A DNA stretch of 64,000 nt from Owenia fusiformis (Eukaryota > Annelida > Polychaeta > Sabellida > Oweniidae). Location: positions 36,376,528-36,440,527 of the forward strand of contig CAIIXF020000012.1 of NCBI GenBank assembly GCA_903813345.2, in the 5' to 3' direction. The notes beneath the pieces were generated by a model. The model was not told the origin of the DNA. It worked only from the letters and a program-made list of their open reading frames with translations, and did no database searches. Positions 1 through 12,245 of the stretch are shown one piece after another. Each line of letters opens with the position of its first letter. The stretch's first letter is position 1. The translations under genes were made by a program, and so were the position numbers.

Positions 1-334
1 AATATAAAACTATGAGATGAATTCAATAAGACACTTAAGTAAAGTTTACAAAGGGGTACATACTAAGACAATAAGTTATTCCCATAAACAGTGATTTTCT
101 TGAAGCATGAACTTGTCTTATGATAAACTAGAATCCCTCTCAAGTATTAGATAAAGAGAATTTTTGATAAACTAGAATGATAAATTCAAAGTTTGACTGA
201 TTAATAACAATAACAGTGATTACTTCTAAAGCCAATGCACTCTCAATCAATATTCTTGCCTGCTTGTAGTGATTAGTAACATTTACAAATACATTTGGTC
301 ATTTACTACATTCAAATCAGATATTAAGTTGAAA
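1..334. other. Upstream flank of fucosyltransferase A
   Basis: AT-rich sequence before the first in-frame ATG of fucosyltransferase A. An open frame extends upstream to 269 but begins with GTG, so it is not taken as coding. No convincing TATA box or other promoter element was recognised. Confidence 0.4.
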
Positions 335-1087
335 ATGCTAACGCCACATGTGTTTTATATGCTAGTTGTCATCATAGGATTTGTTTACTACATTATATTT
401 TATAATATGACCTTATTTGGTCAAAGCCGAAAAAAAATTCAGTTAATTCCAAGGTGTGATTCTCCTGATTTTCTGGAGTGCTCGTTTGTGAAAGGAACAT
501 ACTCAGCCAAACATAATGATGTAATCAAAGATCAATGGATACAATCTGTGAACAGAAACTCTATCAACAAAATGAATCTTGGTACTACAGCTGTGAATCT
601 TAGTGCTGTAGCTGTGAACTTTAAAACTGCTGCTGTTAATCTTAGTATGACAGCTGTGAATCTTTATACTGCAGCTGTGATTGCCAAAGCAGGTGTGCTT
701 GATGAAACAGATGTGAAACTGAACGTAAAATCAAACAGGACAGAGATTATCAAGATATTACTTTGGACTAAATGTTTTAACAATCCTTGTCTTCCCCTCG
801 GGGCATCTGAGTTCAAGGACTGTGACGTCCCTCACTGTGAGACAACTATGGATCGCTCCCAATTAAAACAAGTTCAGTACGTATTGTTCCACACATGCCG
901 GATGGAAAATCTCATTGAAGCAGGGGGACTACCTCAATACAGGTCACCCAAACAAAAATGGATTTTCAGATGCTACGAGGCACCTAACAGACAGTTATTT
1001 GTTTACCCTGAACTAAACGATGCATTCAATTTCACCATGACAAAAAAGTTGGACTCTGACTTTCACGCCTATCATGGTGTTTACAAA
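335..1087 (+). CDS. Fucosyltransferase A exon 1
   Basis: Encodes the signal anchor, the stem and the N-terminal GT10 domain (251 codons). The first ATG in the open frame (335) puts the hydrophobic segment right at the N-terminus, as expected for a Golgi type II enzyme. It ends at TAC AAA|GTAAGT, phase 0. Confidence 0.85.
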
Positions 1088-4000
1088 GTAAGTAGAGAAC
1101 ATGTCATGTGCTATTTAGTATGAAATTTCTGTAAGATATATAGATGTTACCATCATTTCATATGAAAACTAAGTTAGCAGAAATTGAAACAAATGATGCC
1201 AAACTTTACTTGACATTGAAACGTTTCGAAAACAAACTTTGCAATAATCATAAAAAATGTAAACATAATTTACAGCAAAATTCAACTATAATCATGATAA
1301 AAGACTCTTTGTACATTCTCGAACACAATTTTTCCATTATCTTATCAAAATCATCGACAACGATAAATGTCCATGATCACTATGATATAATTTGATTAAT
1401 GTAAGGTTATCATGATTATATACCTAGATCTGATATGTGTTGCAATTCAAATCCAAAACAAAGTTTAACTTGGGTTAAACATAAAACGTATTTGACAAAT
1501 TAAGGATGATTTCAAGAAAAATACAACTATGAATGTCTAATAGCACATTTTTCAAGACTAATAACCCCCCCCCCCCCCTTATCTTCTTCAGTAACACATT
1601 ACAAGAGGAGGTGGGTAGTGTGAGGGGCTATCTGAATCTAGAATGGTTCTCCTATACAATGCATGCAATTGGGTGACCATTATATAAATAAAAAACAAGG
1701 CACAGACGTGAACAATATCGTACCTAAAACACAGCATTGTGGTCTTGTTGACCAAGAAAGCAAGATGGCCGCAGAAAAGTTAATCAGCTCTAGAACTTAT
1801 CACTGTGTAACATATGTAAAAATTTGAACGGTTTGGCTGGAAACCTGTAGACAAGTCTTGAAAGTGAAGATTTCAGGATGGAAAATCCAAAATGGCCACC
1901 TTAAAATTTACCCAGAATGCAAAAAAACAATCAGTTTTTGACGTTGATATGTAGAAACATCCCTGAAAATTTCAGATGAATCCCTCAAATGGTTTGGCTG
2001 AAAATCTGTAGACAAGTCTTGAAAGTGAAGATTTTAGGACAGAAAATCCAAAATGGCCACCTTAAAATTTAACCAGAATGCCCAAAAACTAATCAGTTCT
2101 TGACGTTGATATGTAGAAACATCCCTGAAAATTTCAGATGGATCCCTCAAAAGGTTTGGCTGGAAACCTGTAGACAAGTCTTGAAAGTAAAGATTTTAGG
2201 ACGGAAAATCCAAAATGGCCACCTTAAAATTTACCCAGAATGCCCAAAAACTAATCAGTTCTTGACGTTGATATGTAGAAACATCCCTGAAAATTTCAGA
2301 TGAATCCCTCAAATGGTTTGGCTGGAAACCTGTAGACAAGTCTTGAAAGTGAAGATTTTAGGACGGAAAATCCAAAATGGCCACCTTTAGATTTACCCAG
2401 AATGCCCAAAAACTAATCAGTTCTTGACATTGATATGTAGAAACATCCCTGAAAAATTCAGATGAATCCCTCAAATGGTTTGGCTGGAAACCTGTAGACA
2501 AGTCTTGAAAGTGAAGATTTTAGGAAGGAAAATCCAAAATGGCCACCTTAAGATTTACCCAGAATGCCCAAAAACTAATCAGTTCTTGACGTTGATATGT
2601 AGAAACATCCCTGAAAATTTCAGATGAATCCCTCAAATGGTTTGGCTGGAAACCTGTAGACAAGTCTTGAAAGTGAAGATTTTAGGACGGAAAATCCAAA
2701 ATGGCCACCTTAAGATTTACCCAAAATGCCCAAAAACCAATCAGTTCTTGACGTTGATATGTAGAAACATCCCTGAAAATTTCAGATGAATCCCTCAAAT
2801 GGTTTGGCTGGAAACCTGTAGCCAAGCTGAAAAGTGAGCCGCCGCCCGCCCGCCCGTCAAGCTGACTACAATATCGTACCTTTTGTTAGGTACGATAAAA
2901 AGGATTTTATTTAGGTAAATCCATGTCCTCCCAAGTTCTCTACGACCATTGTAACTAGACTATCTGAATCCAAACATGGTCAAAAATGTTCAATACAATT
3001 GGGTGACCATTATATAAAAAAATGGTTTTTATTAAGGTAAATCCGCGTCCACCCAAAGTTCTTCCTGACCATACAATTGGTAAAACTAAGCTGGTAGCAT
3101 GGATTGCATCCCATTGTGTCACAAAAAGCAGACGGGAAGTCTACATAAAGAGACTACAGGAGCATATTCCTGTGGATGTATATGGTAGATGTGGGTGGCT
3201 TGAGTGTCCTGCTGGGAGCCTTAAGGAAAAACTTGCATGTTACAATTATGTAGGTATGTACATGTGTTTACTTGTTTCAATGCTTGTTTGTTTGTTTTAA
3301 ATATATTCCTTCACATGTTTTGGACAATCGGGTAAATTGTAACAAATGAGTTACCTAATAAACTAATTAATTACTAATTAAAATTAATAGCTGGGCAGCA
3401 AGACCAAAAAATGATGTCACAATATATCACTGCTCATTGGTGCTTAAAATATCTTGGCGATCTTGAGTGTTCCTACCTCAAGAATATATTTTCTAATCCT
3501 GTAAAACTATACAATATTTACGATGCATACTTGGCAGAGACATAAAGGACAATTTGCTTTTACAATTTAAATAGGTTTTGATTTTGAATGGAAACACATA
3601 TTGAAATGAATGTAATGGAAGTGATAACATAAAACATACTTCTTTTTACAAAATCCTCTCACTTTAACCAAATAACTATTTCCAGGTGCAACCTACAAGT
3701 TCTACTTGGCGTTCGAGAATTCTGACTGCAGAGATTACGTCACTGAGAAGGTTTGGAGGAACTCGTTCAGGATGAATATAATACCAATAGTGCGTGGATT
3801 CTATAACAACTTTAAAGCAATCCTTCCACCAGGTTCCTACATTCACACTAACGATTTCCCAAATCCAGAAGCACTAGCCAAATATCTAAAATACTTGGAC
3901 AAAAACGATACTGCATATAATGAATATTTCTCATGGAAGAAAACATACATGCATGACAGTACACAAAGTAAATTGTGTGATCTTTGCAGAACATTACACG

Positions 4001-4110
4001 AAACAAGAGGGGATGTTAAAACATATAAAAATATTTGGGGCGATTTTTATTCATTTGAAAATAATTGTTACAATTATGATGATATTAATGAGGAAAATTT
4101 TGACAAATGA
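335..4110 (+). CDS. GT10 alpha-1,3-fucosyltransferase, copy A (three exons)
   Basis: Predicted Golgi type II membrane enzyme that would transfer fucose from GDP-fucose to N-acetylglucosamine of glycans. Exons 335-1087, 3037-3253 and 3686-4110 join to 464 aa. A short N-terminal tail and one hydrophobic anchor (about residues 5-26) lead into a variable stem with degenerate AAVNLS-type repeats (about 85-130). The GT10 N-terminal domain includes FNFTMTKKLDSDFHAYHG. Exon 2 carries KTKLVAWIASHC and VDVYGRCG. Exon 3 carries the family signature FENS (333-336) and DYVTEK (340-345), then IPIVRG. Junctions are K|GTAAGT, AG|GTAAAT, G|GTATGT and CCAG|GT, with phases 0 and 1 as in the two minus-strand copies. 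The stem makes it longer than most vertebrate FUTs. The family is certain; acceptor specificity is not. Confidence 0.9.
1716..2897. mobile_element. Inverted-repeat element with internal 162-bp tandem repeats, in intron 1
   Basis: The ends are TATCGTACCTAA on the left and its inverse near 2886-2897. The interior (about 1830-2850) is six-plus tandem copies of a 162-bp unit starting GGTTTGGCTGGAAACC and containing AAAATGGCCACC. The right side has a GCCCGCCCGCCCG run. It separates two partial copies of flanking intron sequence (near 1629-1700 and 2960-3025), so it was probably inserted into an already duplicated intron. No transposase is visible; it looks like a non-autonomous DNA element. Confidence 0.65.
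1830..2850. repeat. 162-bp tandem repeat array
   Basis: GGTTTGGCTG recurs near 1830, 1991, 2153, 2315, 2477, 2639 and 2801, a period of 161-162 bp. Copies differ by only a few bases. An apparent 67-aa plus-strand ORF at 2100-2303 is only this repeat read through. Confidence 0.9.
2889..2948 (+). pseudogene. Duplicated 5' edge of fucosyltransferase exon 2
   Basis: TTTATTTAG followed by GTAAATCCATGTCCTCCCAA closely matches the real acceptor and first ~35 bases of exon 2 at 3026-3075. The copy lies about 135 bp upstream, and the frame breaks soon after the homologous part. The sequence between the copies (CTATCTGAATC...GGGTGACCATTATATAA) also has an earlier copy near 1629-1690, so a ~135-bp segment containing the intron/exon junction was tandemly duplicated. 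Confidence 0.75.
3037..3253 (+). CDS. Fucosyltransferase A exon 2
   Basis: 72 codons plus one base. It begins VNPRPPKVLPDH and includes KTKLVAWIASHC and IPVDVYGRCGWLECP, which align with exon 2 of copies B and C. The acceptor is ATTAAG|GTAAAT with a weak pyrimidine tract; the donor is GTAG|GTATGT, phase 1. Confidence 0.88.
3686..4110 (+). CDS. Fucosyltransferase A exon 3 (catalytic signature)
   Basis: Begins after TTTCCAG with GT GCA ACC, completing the split glycine. It encodes YKFYLAFENSDCRDYVTEK and the block PPGSYIHTNDFPNPEALA, then a cysteine-bearing C-terminus (CDLCRTLHETRG) ending EENFDK and TGA. Confidence 0.92.
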
Positions 4111-4129
4111 ATTGCAATGAAATGAGACA

Positions 4130-4135
4130 AATAAA
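4130..4135 (+). promoter_or_regulatory. Candidate poly(A) signal of fucosyltransferase A
   Basis: AATAAA lies 20 bp after the stop codon. That would make an extremely short 3' UTR, so a later site may be used instead. Confidence 0.4.
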
Positions 4136-5238
4136 TGTACAGTGTGTCCAAAGTTTTAATCAGTTAAAAGTAGGTAATACAATTACTCAGATGCAAGTAG
4201 GTAGTAAGCACTTTCGCCACCAGGTTGCTGATTCGGGGGAAATAACATGACAGGGTATTAGAAAATTCCCTTCAACTTCAATAATCAGTGATTAGAATAT
4301 TAGTGGTTCACTTTTCGATGAAGAGTCATTTGACGTCGTTTTACTCATCTTTGATGAAGGTACGTCTGTTATAATTCATTTAGAACGATTGTCCATGAGT
4401 TAATCAATGTTTAAAGTAATAAAAGTTTTGAAAAGTGCAGGTGTGTTTAAAATGCTGAACGCTGATTGGGCGCATTCTAGGATGCGCCATGGCGCGCCAC
4501 ATATACATTGTCAGGATTTTTACGCTAAATATACGAAGGCGACCGACGGGAGCCGAGAGAACAAAGATGCATATAATGCAAAAACCCTGAGAATGTGAAA
4601 TCAAATGTTGATAAAAATGAACCACGGACCTCTGCCAGATTACCTCATCTGTGTCTAGGCTCAAGTAATATACTCAAAGACAAGACACGAGATTTTCAAA
4701 AAATATATTTTTCCTTGATTTTGGAGTCAGTTTATCAATAAGTATCACATGTCATACCTCAAACAATGCATAGTGTTGTAAGCTTCATCTCCAATCACTA
4801 AAGTCACACATTCAAGAAAGCGTCTGTTGATAAAAGCATAAAATAGGCGAGCGTATATTTAATGGAGTGCTTCGGCTATTCCGTTGTTCAAATGTTTATT
4901 CCTGAAGTCAAATGTCTTTTCTGAAAATATGACGACACTCTGGATGACGTCACATCAGAGATTACCGGGAAACCCAATGACGTATCTTTAAAATCCTGTA
5001 GAAACAATAACAACAGTTTGTTAGGCTACACAATCTTTACTTTCATTGGTTGTTTGTTGCGATGTGACATAATTTGAGAGACGAACAACATCAGACATTG
5101 CCAGAAATTACCTTTATTATCTTTACGCTCTGAAAATTTGAAATAAATGTCCCGGGAAAATTTGAATTACAGCGTCAATAATGGATTTCATGCAACCATT
5201 CATACTAATACATAAAGAAAAGATTACAGGTTAAATAT
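4136..5238. other. Intergenic, no gene recognised
   Basis: Small ORFs here (for example near 4404-4664 on both strands) overlap each other and resemble nothing. ACCACGGACC (4620) recurs near 6430 and 51986, a small dispersed repeat motif. No RNA gene was seen. Confidence 0.5.
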
Positions 5239-5813
5239 TGATCAACCTTACTCACGTCGAGAGCTACCATGTTAGATTTTGAAAGTATAGCTCTCCATCG
5301 TGAGGATCTCCAGCTGAAGAATTGTGACATCTAAATTTGATCAGCGCCAGTCAGCGGCTTACTGTTTGTCTCAAACTGTAGCCTACATATGGGCTCATAT
5401 GTGTCTACTTTCCCTGTGCATGTAGGATCGCGGATGTGCTTCTATGGCGATCAGGAGTTCTAATCGTTTTTTGTCCGATACCCATTTCCAATATGGCGGT
5501 TAAACGGAAATATTATCGACGCATGCGCAACTTGGGAAACGTCAAGCCGCCATATTGAATATACCTGGCCAAAACTTTTGACACAACCAATAAAATGAAG
5601 TCCTGATCGATACATCGGGCAGTGAGACGTTCTATAGTTGAGCTGAATGAAAGATGGCGATGTAGGATACATTTTCAGGTATATAATGTGCAACATGAGT
5701 CAGCTGAATTCCCTGGAATTTTCTTTGAAGTCAGGATTCTTAAGCTGTTGATTCTAGCGATAGAGAGCTATACTTTCAAAATCTAAGTAGCTCTCGACGG
5801 GAGTAATGATCAA
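5239..5813. mobile_element. Inverted-repeat (MITE-like) element
   Basis: Left end TTGATCAACCTTACTCACG then CGAGAGCTAC; the right end (5787-5813) is the inverse with a 3-bp gap. The match continues inward over TTTTGAAAGTATAGCTCTC. No transposase-like ORF is seen. Confidence 0.6.
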
Positions 5814-7552
5814 CCAATGTCTGACAGATGGAAAAAATAAAGGTCAGTACGAGGGTCATATTTTTGGGTGGTCATTTTTTGATGTAGCATTTTTTGCTCG
5901 TGTCTTATCTTCCCATTTATCCGTTGAGCCTACTGCCAATAGGGGATGGATCTGGCTCGAACGAAAAAAAGAAAGAAAAAAATTTGGTGGATTCCAAAAA
6001 ATCGAGTCTTACCGTACTTTTCCACCTAATATTTCGATTCTTGTGTCGCAGGTATCTCTTCACATATCATACAGTTATTGCAGTGTCTGCAAAATCTTCA
6101 TACCATATCAGAGTTCACTTAAAGTTACAAAAATAACAAAATCGTCTCAATTTTTCAAAATTTCCTCTCGATCATCACTAAAAGTCAAACATTATAGACA
6201 AACGAAATTAATATTCCCTTTTCGTTTAGTGTCATAGACCATCCCGGGATATTTTCCATCTGACGTCAATCAAGGCAGGTGCGAGTAGGTAGTTACCAGT
6301 TTCACCACGAGGTGGCTCGTTCTGGTCAAATACCCAGGGTGTACTCCTTAATTAATTTTTTAAAAAAATCCTCAGTATAGTGCTGAGGCTCGAGTATACA
6401 GTAAAATAAAGTTTCTTGTGTCGGTTTTACCACGGACCCGATGAAAAGTCCGTGGTTTTACATCTATCTTGTTTTGTTACAACTTACAACAATTATCAGT
6501 TCACTCATTTGCATGAGTAAGTAGTTAAGATAGTAAAAGTATATTTACATATACATCATAGTCTATAGTAGACATGTTCCAACATTAGTACACTGGGGGA
6601 TTATTAAACATTATAACGTATGCCAAGGCCTCGGGTATATTGGGTCTATTTTTGAAAGAAACAGACCCCTAGATGTTGGTCCATATTCAGAGAAAAAATC
6701 CCTACATATTGGTAGATATTTTTATGTTTAGTCTCAAGTCACCAATTTTCGTATTTCTGTCTGAGTTACATGACATAGCTATTTTTTAATCTAAATAATG
6801 GAAGTCAGTTCACCCCCTGCCCCTCCCCTGAATGGAAGTGTTGTAGTGAAGCCAGGATGAGGCACACGCGGGGCACACGTCGGAGGCCTCGTTGCTTTTA
6901 ATTGAAAATAATTTGGCCTCGTCGCTTTTTATTTCTTTCCTTGCTAGGCCCCTGGCTACGCCACTGATACGTATATAGCTTATAAAAGTACGTTCATCAC
7001 AATACCATAGCTGGCTTTTTAAAGTTTCCATAGTCCATGATAGTAAGCTTACGTTATATAAGATGGAACAAAATATGAACTCGCGTGTATTTAAAAATAT
7101 GAACTCGGTAAACTAAACTGGATGTTACATCTCCGAAAAGTGAAAAATGGGGTAGTTATACGAAATAAAGTTAAGTAAAATCTCCTTTTCTGTCTTATAG
7201 ACATGTTACTCCCCCCCCCCCCTTCGTTCGATTAAATCTTTTCCGATTGTTTTTTATTTAACCTATGAGACTATAACATAGAAATGTTAGTCTCAGATAC
7301 AACGTACGGTAACTAATTAAAATAAATAAAAAAAGACAGCAAAGGCAGGTCGTGGAGACCAGTGTTGCCTGATTGGCGAGTTTTTTTAATGTCCCTCGCC
7401 CCTTCCCCCGGGCCCTCCCCCCCTGTTGATTTTGTCCGATCACCGGGAGTGTCTCTAATCCGGAACAGTCTAGTAGTTTTGATGTATTCCAAATGCTAAA
7501 AACAGGAAAATTGGTTCGAACCATTCCTAGCAAATTTTCCATTGATGTTATC
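5814..7552. other. Intergenic repeats and low-complexity DNA
   Basis: Open frames at 5806-6237 have no recognisable domain. A short hairpin AACCACGGAC/GTCCGTGGTT lies at about 6427-6457. Near 6950 CTGGCTACGCCACTG resembles an element end also seen near 9100. A poly-C run lies at about 7208-7222. No gene is supported. Confidence 0.5.
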
Positions 7553-8052
7553 CACCCTATGCAGACAGAGCCTGTGGGAAATATTGGGTGCGGCGCGAAT
7601 GAGCGGAGGGTGCGGAGCTAACGGTCATTTTTGAATTTAAAATTCGGATATTTCTGAAACTAAGCCGTTTTGGGACTTCAAATATACCAAATAAAATCAC
7701 ACAGATACTGCCTGGCTTCCAAGATGCAAAAATAATTTGTATAGAAAGTGTACCTTGAACACCATTTTTTATGAATGCTGGGGACTCAGTATTAAAAGGA
7801 TAATTTCAAAATATATAGGTCTGGGAAAGGTTTAAGGCACACTGCGTCGCTATAGAATGAATTGCGCTACTATTTTCACAATTTTATTGATATTTGGTGT
7901 CAAATACACATATCTTGGTATATTTGAAGTCCCAAAACGGCTTAGTTTCAGAAATATCCCAATTTTAAATTCAAAAATGACCGTTAGCTCCGCACCCTCC
8001 GCTCATTTGCGCCGCACCCAATATTTCCCACAGGCTCTGTCTACATAGGGTG
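7553..8052. mobile_element. 500-bp MITE with ~135-bp inverted repeats and 5-bp target duplication
   Basis: The ends are CACCCTATGCAGACAGAGCC and its near-perfect inverse GGCTCTGTCTACATAGGGTG. The inverted match runs inward through GTGCGGAGCTAACGGTC and AAGCCGTTTTGGGACTTC. TTATC flanks both sides (7548-7552, 8053-8057), a likely target-site duplication. The 63-aa ORF at 7857-8048 is just the right arm. Confidence 0.85.
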
Positions 8053-8263
8053 TTATCCAATGGGACGGAAAGAATGGCCGTTGTGTTCTGGTAAAATTGA
8101 AAAATAAAACATCCTAGTGTGGGTGTTATTTATGATCTCACTGGACGCGTTTGACAGCCAAGGTTGACGATGACTTTTGCCGGGAAATGTCCTAGAAGTG
8201 GTCAGTATGTGTGAATGAAAAAAACACTAGATGTGGGCACTGTGGACAAAAAAACAAGATGTG

Positions 8264-9824
8264 CAGTGGCGGATCCGGGGGGGGGGCATGGGGCCCGGAC
8301 CCTTCCCCTTTAGTGGGCCCTGACCAGGGGCGTAGGAAGGTGTAAATTCAACACTACGCCAAAAATATGAAAAAATTGTGTCAAATCTTAACGAATCAAA
8401 ACGCCTCTTTTATGCTCGTAAAACGTAATTTTTATGGTAATACCTTTCTAATTGTGCTTAAAATGTTCGAATGTTTTTCATGATATAAAATCACCATGGA
8501 AAGCCGATCTTTTAAATCTCAACAATACAGATTAAAGAAACTAGTATGATCAATAGAAACATGTCCGTGATCAATGATACAACATAACTCTAATGTCTTC
8601 AACTTTTTTTATAAGATAAATAAAGCCCATGCAAAAGTCAACGTGACATTTTGTGGTAAATTGTTTTTTCCTTTCAAAATAATTATTTGGTGCCTAAATG
8701 CTTTATTTCCTAAAATAATAATCTATTATATTTCAAATAAAATAGAAATTAGGGTAATTGCTTTCCTAGAACTGAAGTTGAAATGTACTTTCATTTTTAC
8801 TGGCTTAAACTTCCAACTATCATAACCCTCTACCCCAAATCACCTTGATTTTTACGCCAAAAAGTGCCATTTATCGTGGCCGAAGCTAGAACAAAAGTAA
8901 CAGAGGAACAAAAACCTTGCAAAGAGTACTGAAAAAATCGAACATATTACATGGTTTCCAAAAACATTTCTTTAGTGTGCTCGAGATCACAAACAATTTA
9001 TTAACAATGAGGAAATATGACTAAAGAACATAAGGAAATTATTAAGCTATTTCATTCTAGCTTTTCAACACTACGCATTGGCGTTTTGGCGTATATTGTT
9101 CCTACGCCACTGCTGACATTTTTTTAGTCTTTGCCGGCCCCAAATAATGATGTGGCCTTAATACCAAATTTGGGCCCAATTTTTGGTTCAAGGCTCCCAA
9201 CATTTTTTCCGCGCAAACGGGGGAATTATTTTCCAGACTCAACGTTTGCCGATAGTCAATAAAAACCGGTTAAATGCAGAAATGCCGGATCAAAGATTTT
9301 TCCAGTGTGGTTAAATAAGTTAAATTGTAATACGATTTGCGTTAACTAATAGAAAATTTGCTTTTTCAATGACAAAATATATGACTGCGTATGAGAATAT
9401 GGCTCATTCTGATGTCTATTAGTAGCCTAGAATGACATGAGTTTCAAAGTGAGATATCCCCAATTGAATTATTTTCTGAATAACAATCCTCTTTTCTATT
9501 TCTATTATGTAGAGTGAAAATATTGTTGTTGGCTATTTTTACATGATCTGACACTCTTATTACCCAGGGAGCACCTGTGTACATGATAAAATGATTTTAA
9601 AAATTGCTACGCATTAGAAATGGTTATTTTCCTTCGGTTATTTTCCCTTAAAAGTATTCATTTATTGAAAAAACACAAAATAAAAATTAGTGAAAGAATG
9701 ACTGGAAGAATCTGTGATCCGGCATTTCTGCATTATAATCCGTTTTTTATTTGAATCTGGGGATTAAAGATCCGATTTTTATTGACTACCAAGTTTGCTG
9801 TTAATTTTGGGATCCGCCACTGAC
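8264..9824. mobile_element. Non-autonomous DNA element with GTGGCGGATCC ends, host of a nested element
   Basis: The left end CAGTGGCGGATCCGGGGG is matched by GGATCCGCCACTG near 9812-9824. The subterminal part has the GGGCCC-rich text typical of this family. A related single end occurs at about 55912 (TTGGCGGATCCAGGGGG). No transposase frame is visible and the flanks do not give a clear target duplication. Confidence 0.6.
8323..9110. mobile_element. Nested element with GGGGCGTAGGAA ends
   Basis: CAGGGGCGTAGGAAGGTG on the left is answered by TTCCTACGCCACTG on the right, and AACACTACGCC also lies just inside the left end and near 9066. It sits within the GGATCC-ended element, so it inserted later. 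The interior ORFs show no known domain. Confidence 0.5.
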
Positions 9825-10835
9825 ATGACTGATGTGTGTCCTAACCCCCCCCCCCCCCACCCCTTCCTAAGTTCCTCCCCTTCTAAGTAAGCTCACAATG
9901 CCAAATACCTGTACATGTATTTGAACACTATTATGTTTCTGTTTTACATTACAATGAAACCAAAATAGGTGTATACGACGAATGCAAGTCAAAACAAAAT
10001 CCTATTTGCTCACATATAAAGTGTCAATGGGCTTTCATAAAGCCTGAGTCAAACAACAATGAACATTTACTTGTCAGATCAACACTTAGTTGACATTTAG
10101 ATTTACTCAGAAACTGTTCGATTTCTATATTAGCTTGACCTTAATTGAGTTATTGAATGCAGAAACTATTAATTATATATTCTAACATCATATAAAAATA
10201 TGTTAATGCTAATAAATTATATATTGAATGAATTAAAAGATATATAATTGTGAATATAAGAATAAATTCTCCCAAATTATACTGCAGTCATAGCAACGCC
10301 TCATTAGCATAAAAATGGTGATTGTGGAGAAAAGTTGATATCGAAAAACAGGTGAAATAAACAGAAAAATTAGGTATTTATAACTAACGTATTTATATAT
10401 CCTTGAGGTCATTAATTCAATAGTTAGTCATGCATGTATTTGACAAGTTTCATGAGAATAGTCATCAGGATTTCGGAGATATTTGACAATCATATCAGTT
10501 ATTGAAATTTGACCAAATTTTCAAGAATTTTTCGTTTCCAATCACGACCAACTCAGTAGATTTTCTCAGGGAATTAAGCAAGACGATTTTTAGTAAGTCT
10601 TGTAAAATCGTCAACCTGCTCGGAATAAGAGAACTTAAAGAGTGATGTTGCAAATTGGAAAGCACAATTTAGACTCCCTTGGACTTGTTGAGCCGTTTCA
10701 CATCCCCTAGATTCTATTCCATCTAGCTAGAATTGTTTTCATGGCCTGAGTTCGTCGCTAACATGCTTAATATAAGAGTTAGCTGACGTTTGGGAGTCTG
10801 ACTTACCTTCTAAAGGTTAGAACCCGAATCTTAAT
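9825..10835. other. Intergenic, nothing recognised
   Basis: AT-rich, with a poly-C run at about 9845-9859. No ORF of note, no RNA gene and no clear repeat structure. Confidence 0.5.
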
Positions 10836-10840
10836 GAGAC

Positions 10841-11156
10841 TGTGAAATAATAATATAATAATAAATTAAATAGTTTGTAGTTGACAGTCAATGTTCTCAT
10901 CTTTATTGCACTTCAATATTCACATCTCATCTCATCTTAAAAGTCTAAAACTCAGTTGATAAAATGTTCTCTAAAATACAACACTCTGCTCTACTACATG
11001 CATACATGTCTTTCACTCCACTAATACTTTCAAACTAAACTCAACTCAACCTATTGATGCACAACTGAATAATCCATTCACTCACTCACTCCAAAAACAA
11101 TCTAATTATGAAAGTAAATCTAAACATCTCACACTATTACATCATAATACCTTACA
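10841..11156 (-). repeat. LTR (3' LTR in element orientation)
   Basis: 316 bp, starting TGTGAAATAATAA and ending CCTTACA on the plus strand. No difference from its partner was found when the two copies were read side by side. Confidence 0.93.
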
Positions 11157-11929
11157 TCCTCCCCCTTCAGGAGATTATTTTTGTTCAATAAATATTGAAC
11201 CATCTCTTGAAAAATTGAATCAAAAATAATAAACTCTTAAAAAATCAAAATGTCTCTGAAAGTCAAAATCTCAATGTCTCTCAAAATATCTCAAATAACT
11301 GCTCAAAACAATGTCTCAAGTCTTGTTTGGTAGGTAGTTACAGCGACTGTTCCTTGACGGTTGAAGTTGTTTCTCAATACAGGTTTGAATTCAAGTCCCG
11401 CAAAATGTCTCTATTGATGTACTCCAAAACATCGGTATTGCAAATTCTCAGCTCAACTCAATTAATTGATGTCCTCCAAAACATCCGTATAATGCAAATT
11501 CTCAGCTCGACTCAAAATATATCCGTCGGATGATCTCTCTTAGGTCATCGTAGGATGCTCAATAGAACCATGTGTCCCCCTGGACTGGTCCTTAAATATC
11601 CAAAACACGAGCCAACTCATTATGGTCATGCATGGATAATCTCAGCTCAACTCAATGTTCACATTTGGAATCTCATTCCTATAATGGACGGTTCTCATTT
11701 TGATGCGCTCCTCTTCCATCATATAATAAATGTTCGAGATCATTTTAGGCGACTCGTCTCTTTGGCTGTATGATGGATTCAATAGTCTTGGATCTAGTCT
11801 GCTATGACTGGTTCTTTCTGATACCAACTCACTTCAATATTCACATCTCAACTCAATATCTGTCTTTTATCTCAGAATTTTATACATGTCTCAATCGACG
11901 ACGTGAACTTCGTAGTTTCGCTGCCACCA

Positions 11930-12245
11930 TGTGAAATAATAATATAATAATAAATTAAATAGTTTGTAGTTGACAGTCAATGTTCTCATCTTTATTGCAC
12001 TTCAATATTCACATCTCATCTCATCTTAAAAGTCTAAAACTCAGTTGATAAAATGTTCTCTAAAATACAACACTCTGCTCTACTACATGCATACATGTCT
12101 TTCACTCCACTAATACTTTCAAACTAAACTCAACTCAACCTATTGATGCACAACTGAATAATCCATTCACTCACTCACTCCAAAAACAATCTAATTATGA
12201 AAGTAAATCTAAACATCTCACACTATTACATCATAATACCTTACA
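11930..12245 (-). repeat. LTR (5' LTR in element orientation)
   Basis: Partner of the repeat at 10841-11156, same length and sequence. It is followed on the plus strand by the GAGAC target duplication and on the minus strand by the primer-binding site. Confidence 0.93.

Larger units (their letters stand above)
10841..12245 (-). mobile_element. Miniature LTR retrotransposon (TRIM-like), intact ends
   Basis: Two 316-bp direct repeats (10841-11156, 11930-12245), identical by eye, begin TG and end CA. GAGAC flanks the insertion on both sides (10836-10840, 12246-12250). Read on the minus strand, the upstream LTR is followed at once by TGGTGGCAGCG, a tRNA-complementary primer-binding site (11919-11929). 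The purine tract AAGGGGGAGGA (11157-11167) directly precedes the downstream LTR. The 773-bp interior has no gag or pol; the longest frames are 60-72 aa without a domain. It therefore depends on another element for enzymes. Identical LTRs imply recent insertion. Confidence 0.93.

Noticed and set aside
269-334. N-terminal extension of fucosyltransferase A
   Set aside because: The frame starts at GTG and has no ATG before 335. The ATG at 335 places the membrane anchor at the N-terminus as in copies B and C.
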